From: Thraustochytrium sp. TN22
Lineage: Eukaryota > Sar > Bigyra > Thraustochytrida > Thraustochytriidae
Assembly: GCA_013306675.1 (NCBI GenBank)
Contig: JABLUY010000003.1
Coordinates: 256,896 to 320,895 of the forward strand
DNA length: 64,000 bases
Reading direction: 5' to 3'
The position numbers were made by a program, and so were the translations under genes. Shown here in pieces: positions 18,092-27,636 of the stretch (its first letter is position 1; every line of letters begins with the position of its first letter). Under the pieces are notes generated by a model. That model did not search any database. It was not told where the DNA came from and saw nothing but the letters and a program-made list of their open reading frames with translations.

Positions 18092-18648
18092 AAAACCGTT
18101 CAAAAACCTGAAGAGCGTAGCGGAGCTAGCTGGCTAGCTAGCTAGAGCTAGAGCTAGAGCTCCACATGGACACCCAATCGCGCCGTCCTGGCTTGGAGCT
18201 ATGATGGCATGTAAAAACGAAAACGATCAGACGCTCGCTTTTTCTGTGACAAGCATCCATTTTCTTTTCCTTCTTCTTGTTCTTCCTCCTTTGCTTCTCC
18301 TCCTTGCCCTCCTTCCTTTTCCTCCTGGGCTTTCTTCAGCGTACGGTATGATCTCTGCACGTGCTGCAAGCGCCTTGTGAGGGGCAACGCCCCCGCAACC
18401 CAGGGCCGGACCGCCGCAACCTGGCCGTACGCTCGCTGCGCCAAAGCTCGCTCGCTCGCTCTCTCGCTCGCTCGCTCCCTCGCTCGCTCGCTCAACGCGG
18501 CGGCGCTGCCCCAGCGCCAAGCACTCGCTCGCCGTGCCACCTGCTACGCTCGCTCCGCTCACCGCCTCGCTCATTGCTAACTTAGTAGTAGAGTAGGCCG
18601 GGCGGACCCGGCGCGGGCACGTACGAGATCATCATCGTCGCGGCCACC
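18092..18648. other. spacer with CTAG and CTCG arrays
   Basis: The spacer follows the NDOR1 stop and precedes the amidase start. It holds GCTAGCTAGCTAG-type repeats (18125-18145), a CT-rich stretch (18240-18330) and a CTCG array (18446-18494). No conserved coding segment is seen. The CTCG array probably lies in the promoter or 5' UTR of the amidase gene. Confidence 0.6.
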
Positions 18649-20364
18649 ATGGCCAAGCTGAGCAAGGAGCAGGTCAAGGTGCGCGAGCAGAAGCTGGAGG
18701 CGCGAGAGAAGGCGCGCGCGCAGCTGGACGAGCTCATCAAGTCGCAGCCGGAGCTGGTGCTCGATGCTGAGGAGCAAAAGCGCGTGCAGGGCCTGCGCGC
18801 CGTCGAGGTGGTGCGCGAGCTCAAGGCCGGCACACTGTCGGCAGAGAAGCTGATGGTGCTCATGTGCAGGCTGGCGCGCCAGGCAGGCGAAACCCTGTCC
18901 GCGACCACAGAGGAGATGTTCATGGAGGCCATCGCCAAGGCGCGCGAGGCGGACGCCAAGCTGGCGCGCGAGGGCGCGGACGCATGCGGCCCGCTGCACG
19001 GGCTGCCCGTGTCCATCAAGGACCACGTGGACGTGGAGGGCATCGACTCCACGGCCGGTATCTTTGCGCGCGCCAATGACCCGCGCCCCCGCAGCGCCGC
19101 GGTCGTGGAGGCCCTCGTGCACGCGGGCGCCATCCCCTTTGTCAAGTCCAACGTGCCGCTCAGCCTGATGCTCCCGGAGAGCATGAATGACCTGTGGGGC
19201 CGCGCGCTCAATCCGTGGGACGTCACGCGTACGCCCGGCGGCTCGTCCGGCGGCGAAGCCGCGCTCGTGGCCGCCGGCGCCTCCTTTGTAGGCATCGGCA
19301 CCGACATCGGCGGCTCCGTGCGCATCCCGGCGCATTACGCGGGCGTGGCGGCCTTCAAGCCCACACCGGCGCGCATCTCACGCGTCGGCATGAGCGCGCC
19401 GGCGCGCGACCGCGCCTCGGGCCAGCAGGCCATCCTCAGTTCCGCCGGTCCCCTCGCGCGCAACGTCGAGGACCTCGTGGCCATCCTGGAGGTCCTCCTC
19501 GCGGACGGCTCGCCCATGTACGCGCGCGACCCAATGATGGCGTCCATGCCCCTGCGGGCGCTGCGCGCGCCCGCGCAGCTGCCGGCCATGCGTATCGGCG
19601 TGGTGGCCGGTGACGGCTGGTTTGACGTGGCCCCGGCCTGCAGCCGCGCGCTCCAGGAGGCGAGCGACGTGCTGCAAGGCCAGGGCCACGAGCTCGTGCC
19701 GTTCGAGATCCCGGGCGGCTGGAAGTTCATCGAGCTCTACCTCGGCGTCGTCGCGGCCGAGGGCAGCCTGGCCAACCTCAAGTCTGGCCTCGACGGCACA
19801 CCCATGCTCGAGGAGTACGAGGAGGGCGAGAAGATTGCCAAGGTGCCTGGTTGGGTGCGCAACGCGCTCGCCCCCATGCTTCGCCGTCAGGGCGAGCCTC
19901 GCAAGGCTTACGCCTTTCAGATTGCGCGCAAGCGCACCGTGATGGAGTTCTACGACCTTGTCAAGGAGCTCACCGCCTACCGCTACGAGTTCATGCAGGC
20001 CATGGCCGACGCTGGCATTGATGCCATCATCTGCCCTGGCGGCGCCTTCCCCGCGCTGCCCCACTCCCTCTCCAAGAACCTCGCAACCGGCATGTCCATG
20101 ACCTATCTCTGGAACGTGCTGCATGTGCCAGCCGGCACGGTTCCGGTCAGCTTCGTGCGCGAGGACGAGCAAGCCTTTCGCGATCCCACCTTTAACGACG
20201 ATTGGCAGCGCAAGGCCGAGGAGGCTCTAAAGAACAGCGCCGGCCTCCCTGTCGGCGTCCAGGTCATCACCAAGCCGTTCCAGGACGAGCTCTGCCTCGA
20301 GATTATGCGTCAGATCGACGACAACATCCAGCGCGACCGTCCCTACCCCTTTGTGCAGCTCTGA
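18649..20364 (+). CDS. amidase-signature hydrolase, FAAH-type
   Basis: This encodes 571 residues. The ATG at 18649 sits in GGCCACCATGGCC, a near-perfect start context. The amidase signature is complete: Lys in GLPVSIKDHVDVEG, the cis-Ser in TPGGSSGGEAALV and the nucleophile Ser in GIGTDIGGSVRIPA, giving the Ser-cisSer-Lys triad. An N-terminal helical region of about 100 residues precedes it, and there is no clear membrane helix at the very start. The layout and length resemble fatty acid amide hydrolases, which cleave fatty acid amides and esters at membranes. The actual substrate is unknown; other amidase-signature enzymes (indole acetamide, nicotinamide or general amidases) share these motifs. 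Confidence 0.88.
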   Translation: MAKLSKEQVKVREQKLEAREKARAQLDELIKSQPELVLDAEEQKRVQGLRAVEVVRELKAGTLSAEKLMVLMCRLARQAGETLSATTEEMFMEAIAKAREADAKLAREGADACGPLHGLPVSIKDHVDVEGIDSTAGIFARANDPRPRSAAVVEALVHAGAIPFVKSNVPLSLMLPESMNDLWGRALNPWDVTRTPGGSSGGEAALVAAGASFVGIGTDIGGSVRIPAHYAGVAAFKPTPARISRVGMSAPARDRASGQQAILSSAGPLARNVEDLVAILEVLLADGSPMYARDPMMASMPLRALRAPAQLPAMRIGVVAGDGWFDVAPACSRALQEASDVLQGQGHELVPFEIPGGWKFIELYLGVVAAEGSLANLKSGLDGTPMLEEYEEGEKIAKVPGWVRNALAPMLRRQGEPRKAYAFQIARKRTVMEFYDLVKELTAYRYEFMQAMADAGIDAIICPGGAFPALPHSLSKNLATGMSMTYLWNVLHVPAGTVPVSFVREDEQAFRDPTFNDDWQRKAEEALKNSAGLPVGVQVITKPFQDELCLEIMRQIDDNIQRDRPYPFVQL

Positions 20365-20535
20365 GCTGATAAAAGTCAGTCCCTCATCGCCCTCTTGTTG
20401 TTTGTCCCACGAGACCTTGCGCAGGTCGATGCTCTTTCCCTTTATAGGTTGGTTGGAAAACTCCCCGTCCTCGGACTCGTCCAAGTTCACGTCGTCCTCG
20501 CCGCCCAACTTGAACTTGAAGGAGGACTTGGACAA
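20227..20535 (-). CDS. possible small antisense protein, low confidence
   Basis: An open frame of 102 residues starts MSKSSFKFKLGGEDDVNLDE and runs antisense into the last 138 bases of the amidase gene. Its first 60 codons lie outside any other gene and have G/C at nearly every third position, unlike random spacer. The composition is hydrophilic and protein-like (ESEDGEFSNQ, SIDLRKVSWDKQ). Against it, the second half overlaps a conserved gene and no homologue is recognised. It could be a real small gene, a first exon, or chance in a GC-rich genome. Confidence 0.3.
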   Translation of the reverse strand: MSKSSFKFKLGGEDDVNLDESEDGEFSNQPIKGKSIDLRKVSWDKQQEGDEGLTFISSELHKGVGTVALDVVVDLTHNLEAELVLERLGDDLDADREAGAVL

Positions 20536-20602
20536 AGACAGTTGCCGCCTCCGGGCCGGGCGATCCGAGCAAAATCAAAGCTCTCGCAGTGGCAGGAGCA
20601 CA

Positions 20603-21169
20603 ATGAGCGCGTGGACGGCGGCGGCCGAGGCGGCCGAGCACGCGCTGCGCAGCGCGCGCGGCGCCGTCGCGCGCGGATGGCAGGACGGCGGCGATGGCGG
20701 CGGCGCGGCCCTTGACGAAGCCCAGGTGCGGCTCGACGACCTGGACGCGCTCGTGCGCGAGGGCAGGACTGCGCCAGCAGGCCAGACGCGGGCGCAACAG
20801 ACGGCAGACCGCCTGCGCGAGGAGTGGTCCCGCCTCGTAGGCGACTTCAACGCGCAGGGCGGCCACGTGGACAAGCGCACGCTCCTGGCCGTGCAGCAGA
20901 CGGCCGTGCGCGCGCAGGACAACTCTCTGGATGAGATCGCGCAGCAGCTTTCGCGCGTGGGCCAGATTGGGCGCGGTCTCAATGAAGAGGTGACGCTGCA
21001 GACCGGCCTGCTCGACGATTTGGAGACCGGCATGGACGAGGGCGTGCGCCGCGTGCGAGACGCGAACCGCGAGGCCGGCGAGGTCGCCGAGGCCGGCGGC
21101 ACGTGCAAGCTGTGGCTCGCCATCCTCGTGCTCACCGTCATTCTTGTGCTCCTTATCGTGCTCGGCTAG
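20603..21169 (+). CDS. Qc-type SNARE (syntaxin 6/8, SYP5-like)
   Basis: This encodes 188 residues. A helical N-terminal region (about 1-100) is followed by a SNARE motif (about 105-165: RAQDNSLDEIAQQLSRVGQI, then LNEEVTLQTGLLDDLETGMD) with Gln at the expected central layer. A C-terminal membrane anchor of about 20 residues (LWLAILVLTVILVLLIVLG) ends the protein with almost no lumenal tail. These features define a tail-anchored t-SNARE; the sequence around the zero layer is closest to Qc SNAREs of the TGN and endosome. It would assemble with Qa, Qb and R SNAREs to fuse vesicles. The start at 20603 is the first Met consistent with that length. The subtype is uncertain. Confidence 0.82.
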   Translation: MSAWTAAAEAAEHALRSARGAVARGWQDGGDGGGAALDEAQVRLDDLDALVREGRTAPAGQTRAQQTADRLREEWSRLVGDFNAQGGHVDKRTLLAVQQTAVRAQDNSLDEIAQQLSRVGQIGRGLNEEVTLQTGLLDDLETGMDEGVRRVRDANREAGEVAEAGGTCKLWLAILVLTVILVLLIVLG

Positions 21170-21281
21170 CTCATGTATAGAAGTTTTGAAATGTTTTCCT
21201 TTCGCCTCTCTCATGCCAGCAGGCATCCTCCCGGCTTTATGCTCTTTTCGACATCATCTCAATCTTTTTTTAATTAATTAA

Positions 21282-21327
21282 TAGGCCATCCACCCCTTAA
21301 GTGTACCACCAAAACGGGCGGAAAATC
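21282..21327 (+). repeat. left terminal inverted repeat of the transposon
   Basis: The first 22 bases match the right end with a single mismatch (position 17). Beyond that the match needs a small gap: left AAGTGTACCACCAAAACGGG against right AAGTGGTCCAAAACAGG. It is preceded directly by TTAA within a longer TTAATTAATTAA run. Confidence 0.85.
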
Positions 21328-21612
21328 GAATTATCGAGTCTCGTGCGATGGCTTTCTGCTCGCCTGGGCGTGCGTAGGGAAGCCGACCCGGCCAGGATTT
21401 CGCCCACCAAGTGGCTTGGACGTAGCTGGCTTGGTTGTTGAGAACGAGCGACTTGAGCATGCTGGTGACGGGCTCGAGCACGGTGTCGAGCAGACCGGAT
21501 TAGAGGCGCGCGACTTCGGCGCCACGCGCTGGAGGCGCTAGGGGCTCCCCTGGGAGCTTGCAGACGGCGTTTCAGGCGCTGGGCTGCGCTCTAGGAGGCG
21601 GGGCGCCCCACC

Positions 21613-24600
21613 ATGGATGGCTCATCTGCATCAGCATGTGAAGGCGGAGACAAGGGCAACGACGTGGCGCGGGACGGCGCGAGCGAGGGCGACGACAGCG
21701 GTGGCACGCTGCATCATAGAGGCGGGCGCAAACCTGGTGGACAGCCTGGCAAGCGCAAGATCCTGCAGATGCCACCGCGGGCGAAGCGTCATCGTGGCGC
21801 TGCGCTCGAGGCTTCCCAGGCGATCAAGGCAGACGCGGCGCCGAGCGAGGAGCTGGAGGACAAAGCGAAGGAGAGGGGCAAGGAGGATCGTCTCATCAAG
21901 GACATTCCGGACCTTCTTGCAGCCTTTGGGTTTGGAGAGAGCTCTCGCAAGAAGCTGCCCAGCAAGAAGGACCGTGAGGCGGGAGAGCTGCCGGAGGACG
22001 ACTCACGGGTGCGAGCGTTGGTCAGCGACGTCTTGGCCGCGACCGTGCGAATGACGGAGCTCATGTATCCTGGAAACACGGGCATGATTCAGACACTTGT
22101 TGGCGAGAAGCTCGCTGGCGTCGGCGAGAAGTCACGCGAGCTGCGCAACCTGATCGAGGCGACAACCACGGTCATCAGGACAGCGCCGAAAGGCTCAATT
22201 CAAGGCCGTACCGCGCGGGCGTTGCTCGTGAAAGGCGTCGCAAAGAAGACGCTGGAGGACCTGCGCAAGGCAAAGAAGGTGACCCTTGGCGGGAAGTCCC
22301 GGCAAAGGGCGCAACAGGACTACCTCGTTTGCGCCAAGGGCGAAGTCTTGGCCGCGGCTGAGCGCAAGCTGGTGAGCTTCGATGAAGACACAGCACGCGA
22401 CGCTGTCCGCTTCATGCTGTCGGCAGAGAATGTCGGCACCATGTCCTGGGGCACGAAGGACGTGCGCCTCTCCCCAGGCGAGACGGTCGAGTTGCCCGTC
22501 CTTGTCCGCAAGAAGCCCGAGAACGTCCTGCATAAGGAATATTGCACGTGGGCCGAGAGCAACGACCGGGCAAAAATTTCCAGGGCAAGCTTCTACAGAG
22601 TGATGAAAAAGCTGTATACGAAGGGCGAGAAGCTTCTGGCGGCTGTCGACTACGTGAACGGCAGGCTAATCAACGACCAGCGCGAGCGCCTTCAGAGCAT
22701 CATTGATGACTTCTCGGAGCACCCCGCGGAGAAAGAGTCACTCAGCACACACCTTGAGGTCGCCATCAATTTCCTCAAGGTGCAGCTCGACGCTCACACG
22801 CAGATGGATGGCTCAGACTTCGTTCCTACGCACGACATCGCCTTTGGGCTTCTCAAGCGCGATGACACGGTTCCAGCTCGCACCGGCGTTTGTGCGCCCT
22901 GCAACTTTCCATTCTTCATGTTGCAAGAGCTGCGCGACGCTGTGACCAAGGAGATGGGTCGTGATGAGCCTCGGTATGTACAGGAGCGTGGTGACGATGC
23001 CTTGACCGTGCTCGACGACATCGAGCACAAGTTCGTCCTCTACCAGGGTCACCGAATGCGAGTTGCGCAACAACAGAACGCCATCGAAGCCATCGACGAT
23101 GACCTGCGGCGCCGCGCGCGCGCGGGCGACTGCTCTCGCGCGATTGTCATCATGGACTGGGAGATGAAGTTCAACAGCCTCTCCTCGCGCGAAACGACGC
23201 AACAGCACTTTGGCAAGCGTGGCTGCAGCTGGCATGGTGCTCTCATCACGTTTTACCGGCCTTGCATGGTCCAGCGTAAAGATGATGACGGCGTGCTGCT
23301 GGAGCCCGACGTGGAGCGCATCAACGTCTACGTGGATCAGATCCTGGATGGCGACAACCTGCAGAACGTGCTTGCTGTGGCAGCCATGATCGAGGCCATG
23401 CTCGAGTGGATAAAAGTGCATCTCCCTGACATTCGAGAGGTTGTGCTGCAGAGCGACAACGCAGGTTGCTACTCCACCATAGCTCTGCCCATCTTCATCT
23501 CCCTCATCAATACTCGAACTGCCGTGAAGGTCATTCGATACATCCACACCGAGACGCAGGATGGCAAGTCAAGCCTGGACGCGCACTTCGCAAACGCCAT
23601 GCGCCACGTGATGAAGTTCATGCACACCTCATGCCGCAACCGCATCCGCGCCATCGCAACGCCTCGAGGTCTTGCAGCGGCGCTCGCGTGGCGCCAGGGC
23701 ATGCAAAACTGTGCGGTGCAGCTCGTCCAGATGGACTTGGGCAGACAAAACGAGATTTACGGCCTCATCAAGTCTACCAAGGATGCCATGATGCGACACG
23801 GCATAGTCAGGTGCAACGACGTCTTCTTCCCCTCCCTGGATGGCCCCGCCATGACCACTGTCCTGGATGTACGAACCGCTATCGAGGAGCGCCGCAAGTT
23901 CGCCTTCAGCTTCCTCTCGTACTCCGGCATTGGAAGTGTAGCCACATGCACCTTCATCCTGGGCGCGGGCAAGAAGAAGGATGACTGGTACTATAGGACG
24001 AAGCTCACCATCACCACCAGCGATGATGAATTGGGTGATGGTCGCCAGGATCCTCCCTTGGCTGTTGAGGCTCACGACGGCGACGGCAGCCCGAACGACA
24101 AAGATGTGGAGGGCGACGAGGACCTGGAGGACCTGGCAAGCAACGAGGACCTGGAGATAGACGAGGACCTGCTCGGAAACGAGGACCTGAACCACCACGA
24201 AAGCCGCGCGGACACACCAGGCATCGATGCAGAAGTCGACTTTGTGCTGGAAGGCCAGGACGAGCCAGACCAGGTCGTTTTGCGCGACATTGCGGACGAC
24301 AGCGAGGACACTGAAGATGAAGCCGACGACGAATCTGATGACGAGTCCAGTCGTCAGCAGACCTACGCACAGGATACATATACGTACGGCGGGACAAGTC
24401 AGACGTTCGAGGGCCAGCTCATGGGCGTGAGGGTTGACCGGTGGTCCAACCTGCGCGCTCTCGTTGGCCCACGTGACGCAACGCGGCAGCGACGGACAGG
24501 CGCCTCGGGTGCAGGCCAACAGATTGCCGCGCGAGTCGATCTCGTGGCGTTTGCTCTTCGCTGTGCTGCCCATGAGATGAACTCCCTCACAACCCGCTCT

Positions 24601-25152
24601 GGCCACGCCCATATGGAGGAGTACGATCTCGCAGCGAACACGCCCACAACACCACGGCTGCAAGGCTGGGCCCGACGGCCTCCGAAGGGTAAGCAGTACG
24701 GCGTCGACTACGCTAACAAGTATGCGGAGCAGATCGCTGCAACGTTCAACGAGGGCGTCGTCAACACAACCGCGAAGAAGGGCCCGGCGCAGATGCGTGA
24801 GCGGCTCATGGCTGGGAACCTGCCCTACTCGGTACCAAGCGTTGGCGAAATCCAGACGAAGATCTCGGCCCTCGTCATGGAGGGAAAGAATGCCGGAACT
24901 GGGTTGGTGGACGGGAAGAAACCTGCAGGTGGCCAGCGCGGACGCAAGAGCAACGTACCGGAGGAGGTGCACGCCCTCCTCGACTCCCTCGTGCTTGGCG
25001 ACCCGACCAAGAAGCTGAAGCCACGCGACGTGGTGACAGAGATCAGGACGAGGTTCGTCGACCTCGTCGGCGTGAATGGCAAGAGCCTTACCGACCTGCA
25101 GCTCAAGAGCGCCTTCAATGCTGCTAGGAAGAGGCATCAGGTCGCCAACTGA
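21613..25152 (+). CDS. DDE-type transposase
   Basis: This encodes 1179 residues. The Lys/Arg-rich N-terminal 120 residues could bind DNA or act as nuclear signals. A candidate RNase H-like catalytic core has Asp515 (AIVIMDWEMKFN), Asp615 (VVLQSDNAGCYS) and an acidic cluster after it (HTETQDGKSSLDAHFA, with Glu647, Asp650 and Asp656 as candidates for the third residue). Between about 820 and 920 lies an extremely acidic stretch with repeated ED-L-DLASNEDLE-like units. The C-terminal 250 residues are basic and helical. Third-position GC is lower than in housekeeping neighbours, fitting mobile origin. The start is the first ATG after the left inverted repeat with a protein-like continuation. The superfamily is not assigned; no BED, THAP or C2H2 finger pattern is visible. 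Confidence 0.82.
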   Translation: MDGSSASACEGGDKGNDVARDGASEGDDSGGTLHHRGGRKPGGQPGKRKILQMPPRAKRHRGAALEASQAIKADAAPSEELEDKAKERGKEDRLIKDIPDLLAAFGFGESSRKKLPSKKDREAGELPEDDSRVRALVSDVLAATVRMTELMYPGNTGMIQTLVGEKLAGVGEKSRELRNLIEATTTVIRTAPKGSIQGRTARALLVKGVAKKTLEDLRKAKKVTLGGKSRQRAQQDYLVCAKGEVLAAAERKLVSFDEDTARDAVRFMLSAENVGTMSWGTKDVRLSPGETVELPVLVRKKPENVLHKEYCTWAESNDRAKISRASFYRVMKKLYTKGEKLLAAVDYVNGRLINDQRERLQSIIDDFSEHPAEKESLSTHLEVAINFLKVQLDAHTQMDGSDFVPTHDIAFGLLKRDDTVPARTGVCAPCNFPFFMLQELRDAVTKEMGRDEPRYVQERGDDALTVLDDIEHKFVLYQGHRMRVAQQQNAIEAIDDDLRRRARAGDCSRAIVIMDWEMKFNSLSSRETTQQHFGKRGCSWHGALITFYRPCMVQRKDDDGVLLEPDVERINVYVDQILDGDNLQNVLAVAAMIEAMLEWIKVHLPDIREVVLQSDNAGCYSTIALPIFISLINTRTAVKVIRYIHTETQDGKSSLDAHFANAMRHVMKFMHTSCRNRIRAIATPRGLAAALAWRQGMQNCAVQLVQMDLGRQNEIYGLIKSTKDAMMRHGIVRCNDVFFPSLDGPAMTTVLDVRTAIEERRKFAFSFLSYSGIGSVATCTFILGAGKKKDDWYYRTKLTITTSDDELGDGRQDPPLAVEAHDGDGSPNDKDVEGDEDLEDLASNEDLEIDEDLLGNEDLNHHESRADTPGIDAEVDFVLEGQDEPDQVVLRDIADDSEDTEDEADDESDDESSRQQTYAQDTYTYGGTSQTFEGQLMGVRVDRWSNLRALVGPRDATRQRRTGASGAGQQIAARVDLVAFALRCAAHEMNSLTTRSGHAHMEEYDLAANTPTTPRLQGWARRPPKGKQYGVDYANKYAEQIAATFNEGVVNTTAKKGPAQMRERLMAGNLPYSVPSVGEIQTKISALVMEGKNAGTGLVDGKKPAGGQRGRKSNVPEEVHALLDSLVLGDPTKKLKPRDVVTEIRTRFVDLVGVNGKSLTDLQLKSAFNAARKRHQVAN

Positions 25153-25639
25153 GAGTAAACGCTTGTAGTCATGAACGTGTCACTTCTCCTAGAGCATGCT
25201 CGACGTCCTTGAGGCTTGAAAAGCCACGGAACTGCGCGCAGTGTGAGCTTTCGCACGTTCCTGCCGCTTGAAGCAGGCCTGACCGCGCCGCATCCCCCCC
25301 TGTTGGTCTCCCCCTCCCCGTCGCATCCGCATCTCATCGCGCGCATCGCCCGGATCGACACTCAACGCTTCCTTCCCGCGCTTCCCAGCCATCAAGAATG
25401 GTTCTAGAAGGTGCCCGGGGCCTGCCCGAGGCTCCCCACGGACTGGCGTGGCCTGTCGCAGCTCTCCGTCGCCTCCAGCCGCTTCTGCGAGTGGCGACTT
25501 TGGATGCCTCGTTCTCGCCGACCATGCCGCCGTCGACCGAGGAAGAAGGCGCCAGAGGGCCTCCTCCGTGTCCTCTGCCCCCCGCACGCCCGGATGAGGC
25601 GAGACGTTTCGCACAAGAGTCGATGTATGCCAGGGCGCG

Positions 25640-25685
25640 CCCGTTCTGAGGCCTGTTTTGGACCACTTGAGGGGTGGATGGCCTA
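25640..25685 (-). repeat. right terminal inverted repeat of the transposon
   Basis: The mirror of the left end: CTTGAGGGGTGGATGGCCTA closes the element, followed by TTAA and a run of A. The inner part (GAGGCCTGTTTTGGACCA) aligns with the left end after a short gap. The 25153-25639 stretch between the transposase stop and this repeat holds no recognisable gene. Confidence 0.85.
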
Positions 25686-25935
25686 TTAAAAAACCTGATT
25701 GTTCTTTCTTCAGCATGCAGCGCAGGTCAAGATCGCGCGGGAGGAGCTGGTTGGGCGTCACAGCCCAAGACCGTGCTCCAGTGTGCGAGGCGCGGGGTCA
25801 GCACGGGCGCTCCCCACGGCTTCGAACTTGCGACGCAAGGCAAACTCATCACGCTCAACTTGGACCTGCCGTGGCTGATCTTCACTTCGCCAAATTTGCA
25901 TTGTGGAGACTGCCATCCTTCCATTGTTTGGTATT

Positions 25936-27636
25936 CTAAATGTACTCTTGCTTGAGCTTGGCCTGCATGGCGTTGGAGATGGGGTCGTTGGTGACGTCGG
26001 CGATCTCCTTGACGATGTTGGACAGGTGCTGCTGGGCCTCCTGCTTGCTGATCCCGACCTGCTTGAGCAGCTTCTTCTTGGTACAGAACTTGAAGAGGCG
26101 AGCGACGTCCACCGTGCCGCCTTCGCTGCGCAAGATGTCCAGGACAGCAGCCCGAAAGGCCGGCACGCCCGTGGCGGCCACGGGCGCCGCAGCAGCGCCG
26201 GTTCCCGAGGCGCCCGCGGAGGCAGAGGTGGAAGAGGCGCCGGCGCTGGCGCCCGCAGCACCCGTGGCGCCTGCGGTCTTGGCGTCAGCGACGCCAGCAC
26301 CCGCGGCGCCGGCGGCGCTAGAGCCCGCGGCCGGCTGGACGACGTTGGAGGGCGCCTCGCCCGGGCCGACAACCTCAGTGACCGGGGCGGTGATGCCGCC
26401 GTCCTCCGCGTCGGCGGCGCTCCCGCCCTCGCGGATGATCTTGGCGCGAGCTTGCGCCTGGGCCTGCTCGCGCTCGCGCTCGCGCTGGGCGTCGAGCGGC
26501 GTGCGACCGTAGAGCGCACCGTCGTCCTCGTCGCGCTTGTCCTCGTCCTCGCCCTCGCCGTCCTCCTCGTCCTCGTCCTCGTCGGACTCGTCCTCACTGC
26601 CCGCCTCCTGGAACTCCTCGGCACCCTCAATGAGGTCCTCCTCGTTGTTGTTGATCTGCTCCTCCTCCTCGAGGATGGCGCCGTCATCCTCGTCATCCTG
26701 GAACTCCTCCTGAAAGTCGGCGTCGCCAGTACCCTCGCCGCGGCCCTGGTCTGTCCGGTCGATGGCCTTGACGGAGATGTCGTCCTCCTCGTCGTCCGCC
26801 TCATCGTCGTCGACGCCCACGTTGCGGCCGCGCATGCGCTTGCGGGACTTGATCTCGGCATCGTCATCGCTCAAGAGAAGGTCGTCGCCCGCGTCCGCAT
26901 CGATGGCGCCGCTGCCCAGCGCCGGCTGGCGGCCGCCGTCCGGCTCCGTCTTGAAGGTGGACTTGCGCGTGGCGCCCTTGCGCATCTCCTCGTGCGAGCC
27001 CATCTTCTCCATCTCCTCCTCGCGCATGCGCTGGCGCCGCTCCATGAACTTGGCCACGTTGTCCAGGGACGCCTTGCTCTCCTGCAGCTTCTTGGCTTCG
27101 CTCACGCTCGGCGTGTGATAGTTTGGCGGCTTCTTGAACTCCACCCACTCGTGGATGGGCACCATGCGGAACGGCTCGCTCGGGTTGCTCGCCGGCGGTG
27201 GGATCATCACGTAGTACCGCGCAGACTGGCTCTCCACGTGGCCGTGCAGCACGTTGTTCTTCTTGCTGCGGTCCGTCAGCACCCAACGCGTCTCCTTGCG
27301 CGCCTTGTACTGCCGCCGCTTTTTGAACGGCCGCGGGTCATCGTCGTCGTCCGGCTCGCTCTCCGACCCCTTGTCCTCGCCCAGCTCCTCCGCGCGCAGG
27401 TGCACGGGCGCCGGCCACGCCTTGGTCCCAAAGGGCGGGTACGCCGGGCGGTTCTTATCGCTCAGCTTGCCCTCCTTGACCCACTTGTCCATCTCCACCT
27501 TGGCGTACGGGAACTGCGCGTTGTAGTACTTGCGCGTGTCGCCGAACGACGACCGCACGTCCAGTTCCTCGTACGAGGACGACGAGGCGCTGCTCGCCGC
27601 GGCCCCCGCCGCGGCGCCATCGCCGTTCGCAGCCAT
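25936..27636 (-). CDS. transcription initiation factor TFIIF alpha subunit (RAP74)
   Basis: This encodes 566 residues. The N-terminal domain (about 25-220) has the conserved blocks FGDTRKYYNAQFPYAKVEMD, then TRWVLTDRSKKN, HVESQSARYYVMI and FRMVPIHEWVEF, as in RAP74, which forms a triple-barrel dimer with TFIIF-beta. The centre is long and acidic (DDDEADDEEDD and similar), with an Ala/Gly/Ser-rich linker. The C-terminal about 75 residues form a winged helix (RAAVLDILRSEGGTVDVARL then FCTKKKLLKQVGISKQEAQ), the part that contacts the FCP1 phosphatase and TFIIB in other species. It acts with RNA polymerase II in promoter binding and early elongation. The start follows from the MAANGDG context and domain fit. 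Confidence 0.9.
   Translation of the reverse strand: MAANGDGAAAGAAASSASSSSYEELDVRSSFGDTRKYYNAQFPYAKVEMDKWVKEGKLSDKNRPAYPPFGTKAWPAPVHLRAEELGEDKGSESEPDDDDDPRPFKKRRQYKARKETRWVLTDRSKKNNVLHGHVESQSARYYVMIPPPASNPSEPFRMVPIHEWVEFKKPPNYHTPSVSEAKKLQESKASLDNVAKFMERRQRMREEEMEKMGSHEEMRKGATRKSTFKTEPDGGRQPALGSGAIDADAGDDLLLSDDDAEIKSRKRMRGRNVGVDDDEADDEEDDISVKAIDRTDQGRGEGTGDADFQEEFQDDEDDGAILEEEEQINNNEEDLIEGAEEFQEAGSEDESDEDEDEEDGEGEDEDKRDEDDGALYGRTPLDAQREREREQAQAQARAKIIREGGSAADAEDGGITAPVTEVVGPGEAPSNVVQPAAGSSAAGAAGAGVADAKTAGATGAAGASAGASSTSASAGASGTGAAAAPVAATGVPAFRAAVLDILRSEGGTVDVARLFKFCTKKKLLKQVGISKQEAQQHLSNIVKEIADVTNDPISNAMQAKLKQEYI

Larger units (their letters stand above)
21282..25685. mobile_element. DNA transposon with TTAA flanks, terminal inverted repeats and one transposase, apparently whole
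   Basis: The left end reads TAGGCCATCCACCCCTTAAG and the right end, reverse-complemented, reads TAGGCCATCCACCCCTCAAG. Similarity continues imperfectly (CCAAAAC and GGGCG blocks) to roughly 45 bases. TTAA flanks both ends (21278-21281 and 25686-25689), as expected for a target-site duplication, although the A/T-rich flanks also allow TA. Inside is a single uninterrupted plus-strand gene for a 1179-residue DDE-like transposase, with 331 bases of 5' and 533 bases of 3' noncoding sequence. Size is 4404 bases. TTAA duplications are characteristic of piggyBac and Kolobok superfamilies; I cannot assign it to either from sequence alone. High end identity and the open frame suggest a recent insertion, between the SNARE and TFIIF-alpha genes. 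Confidence 0.88.
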
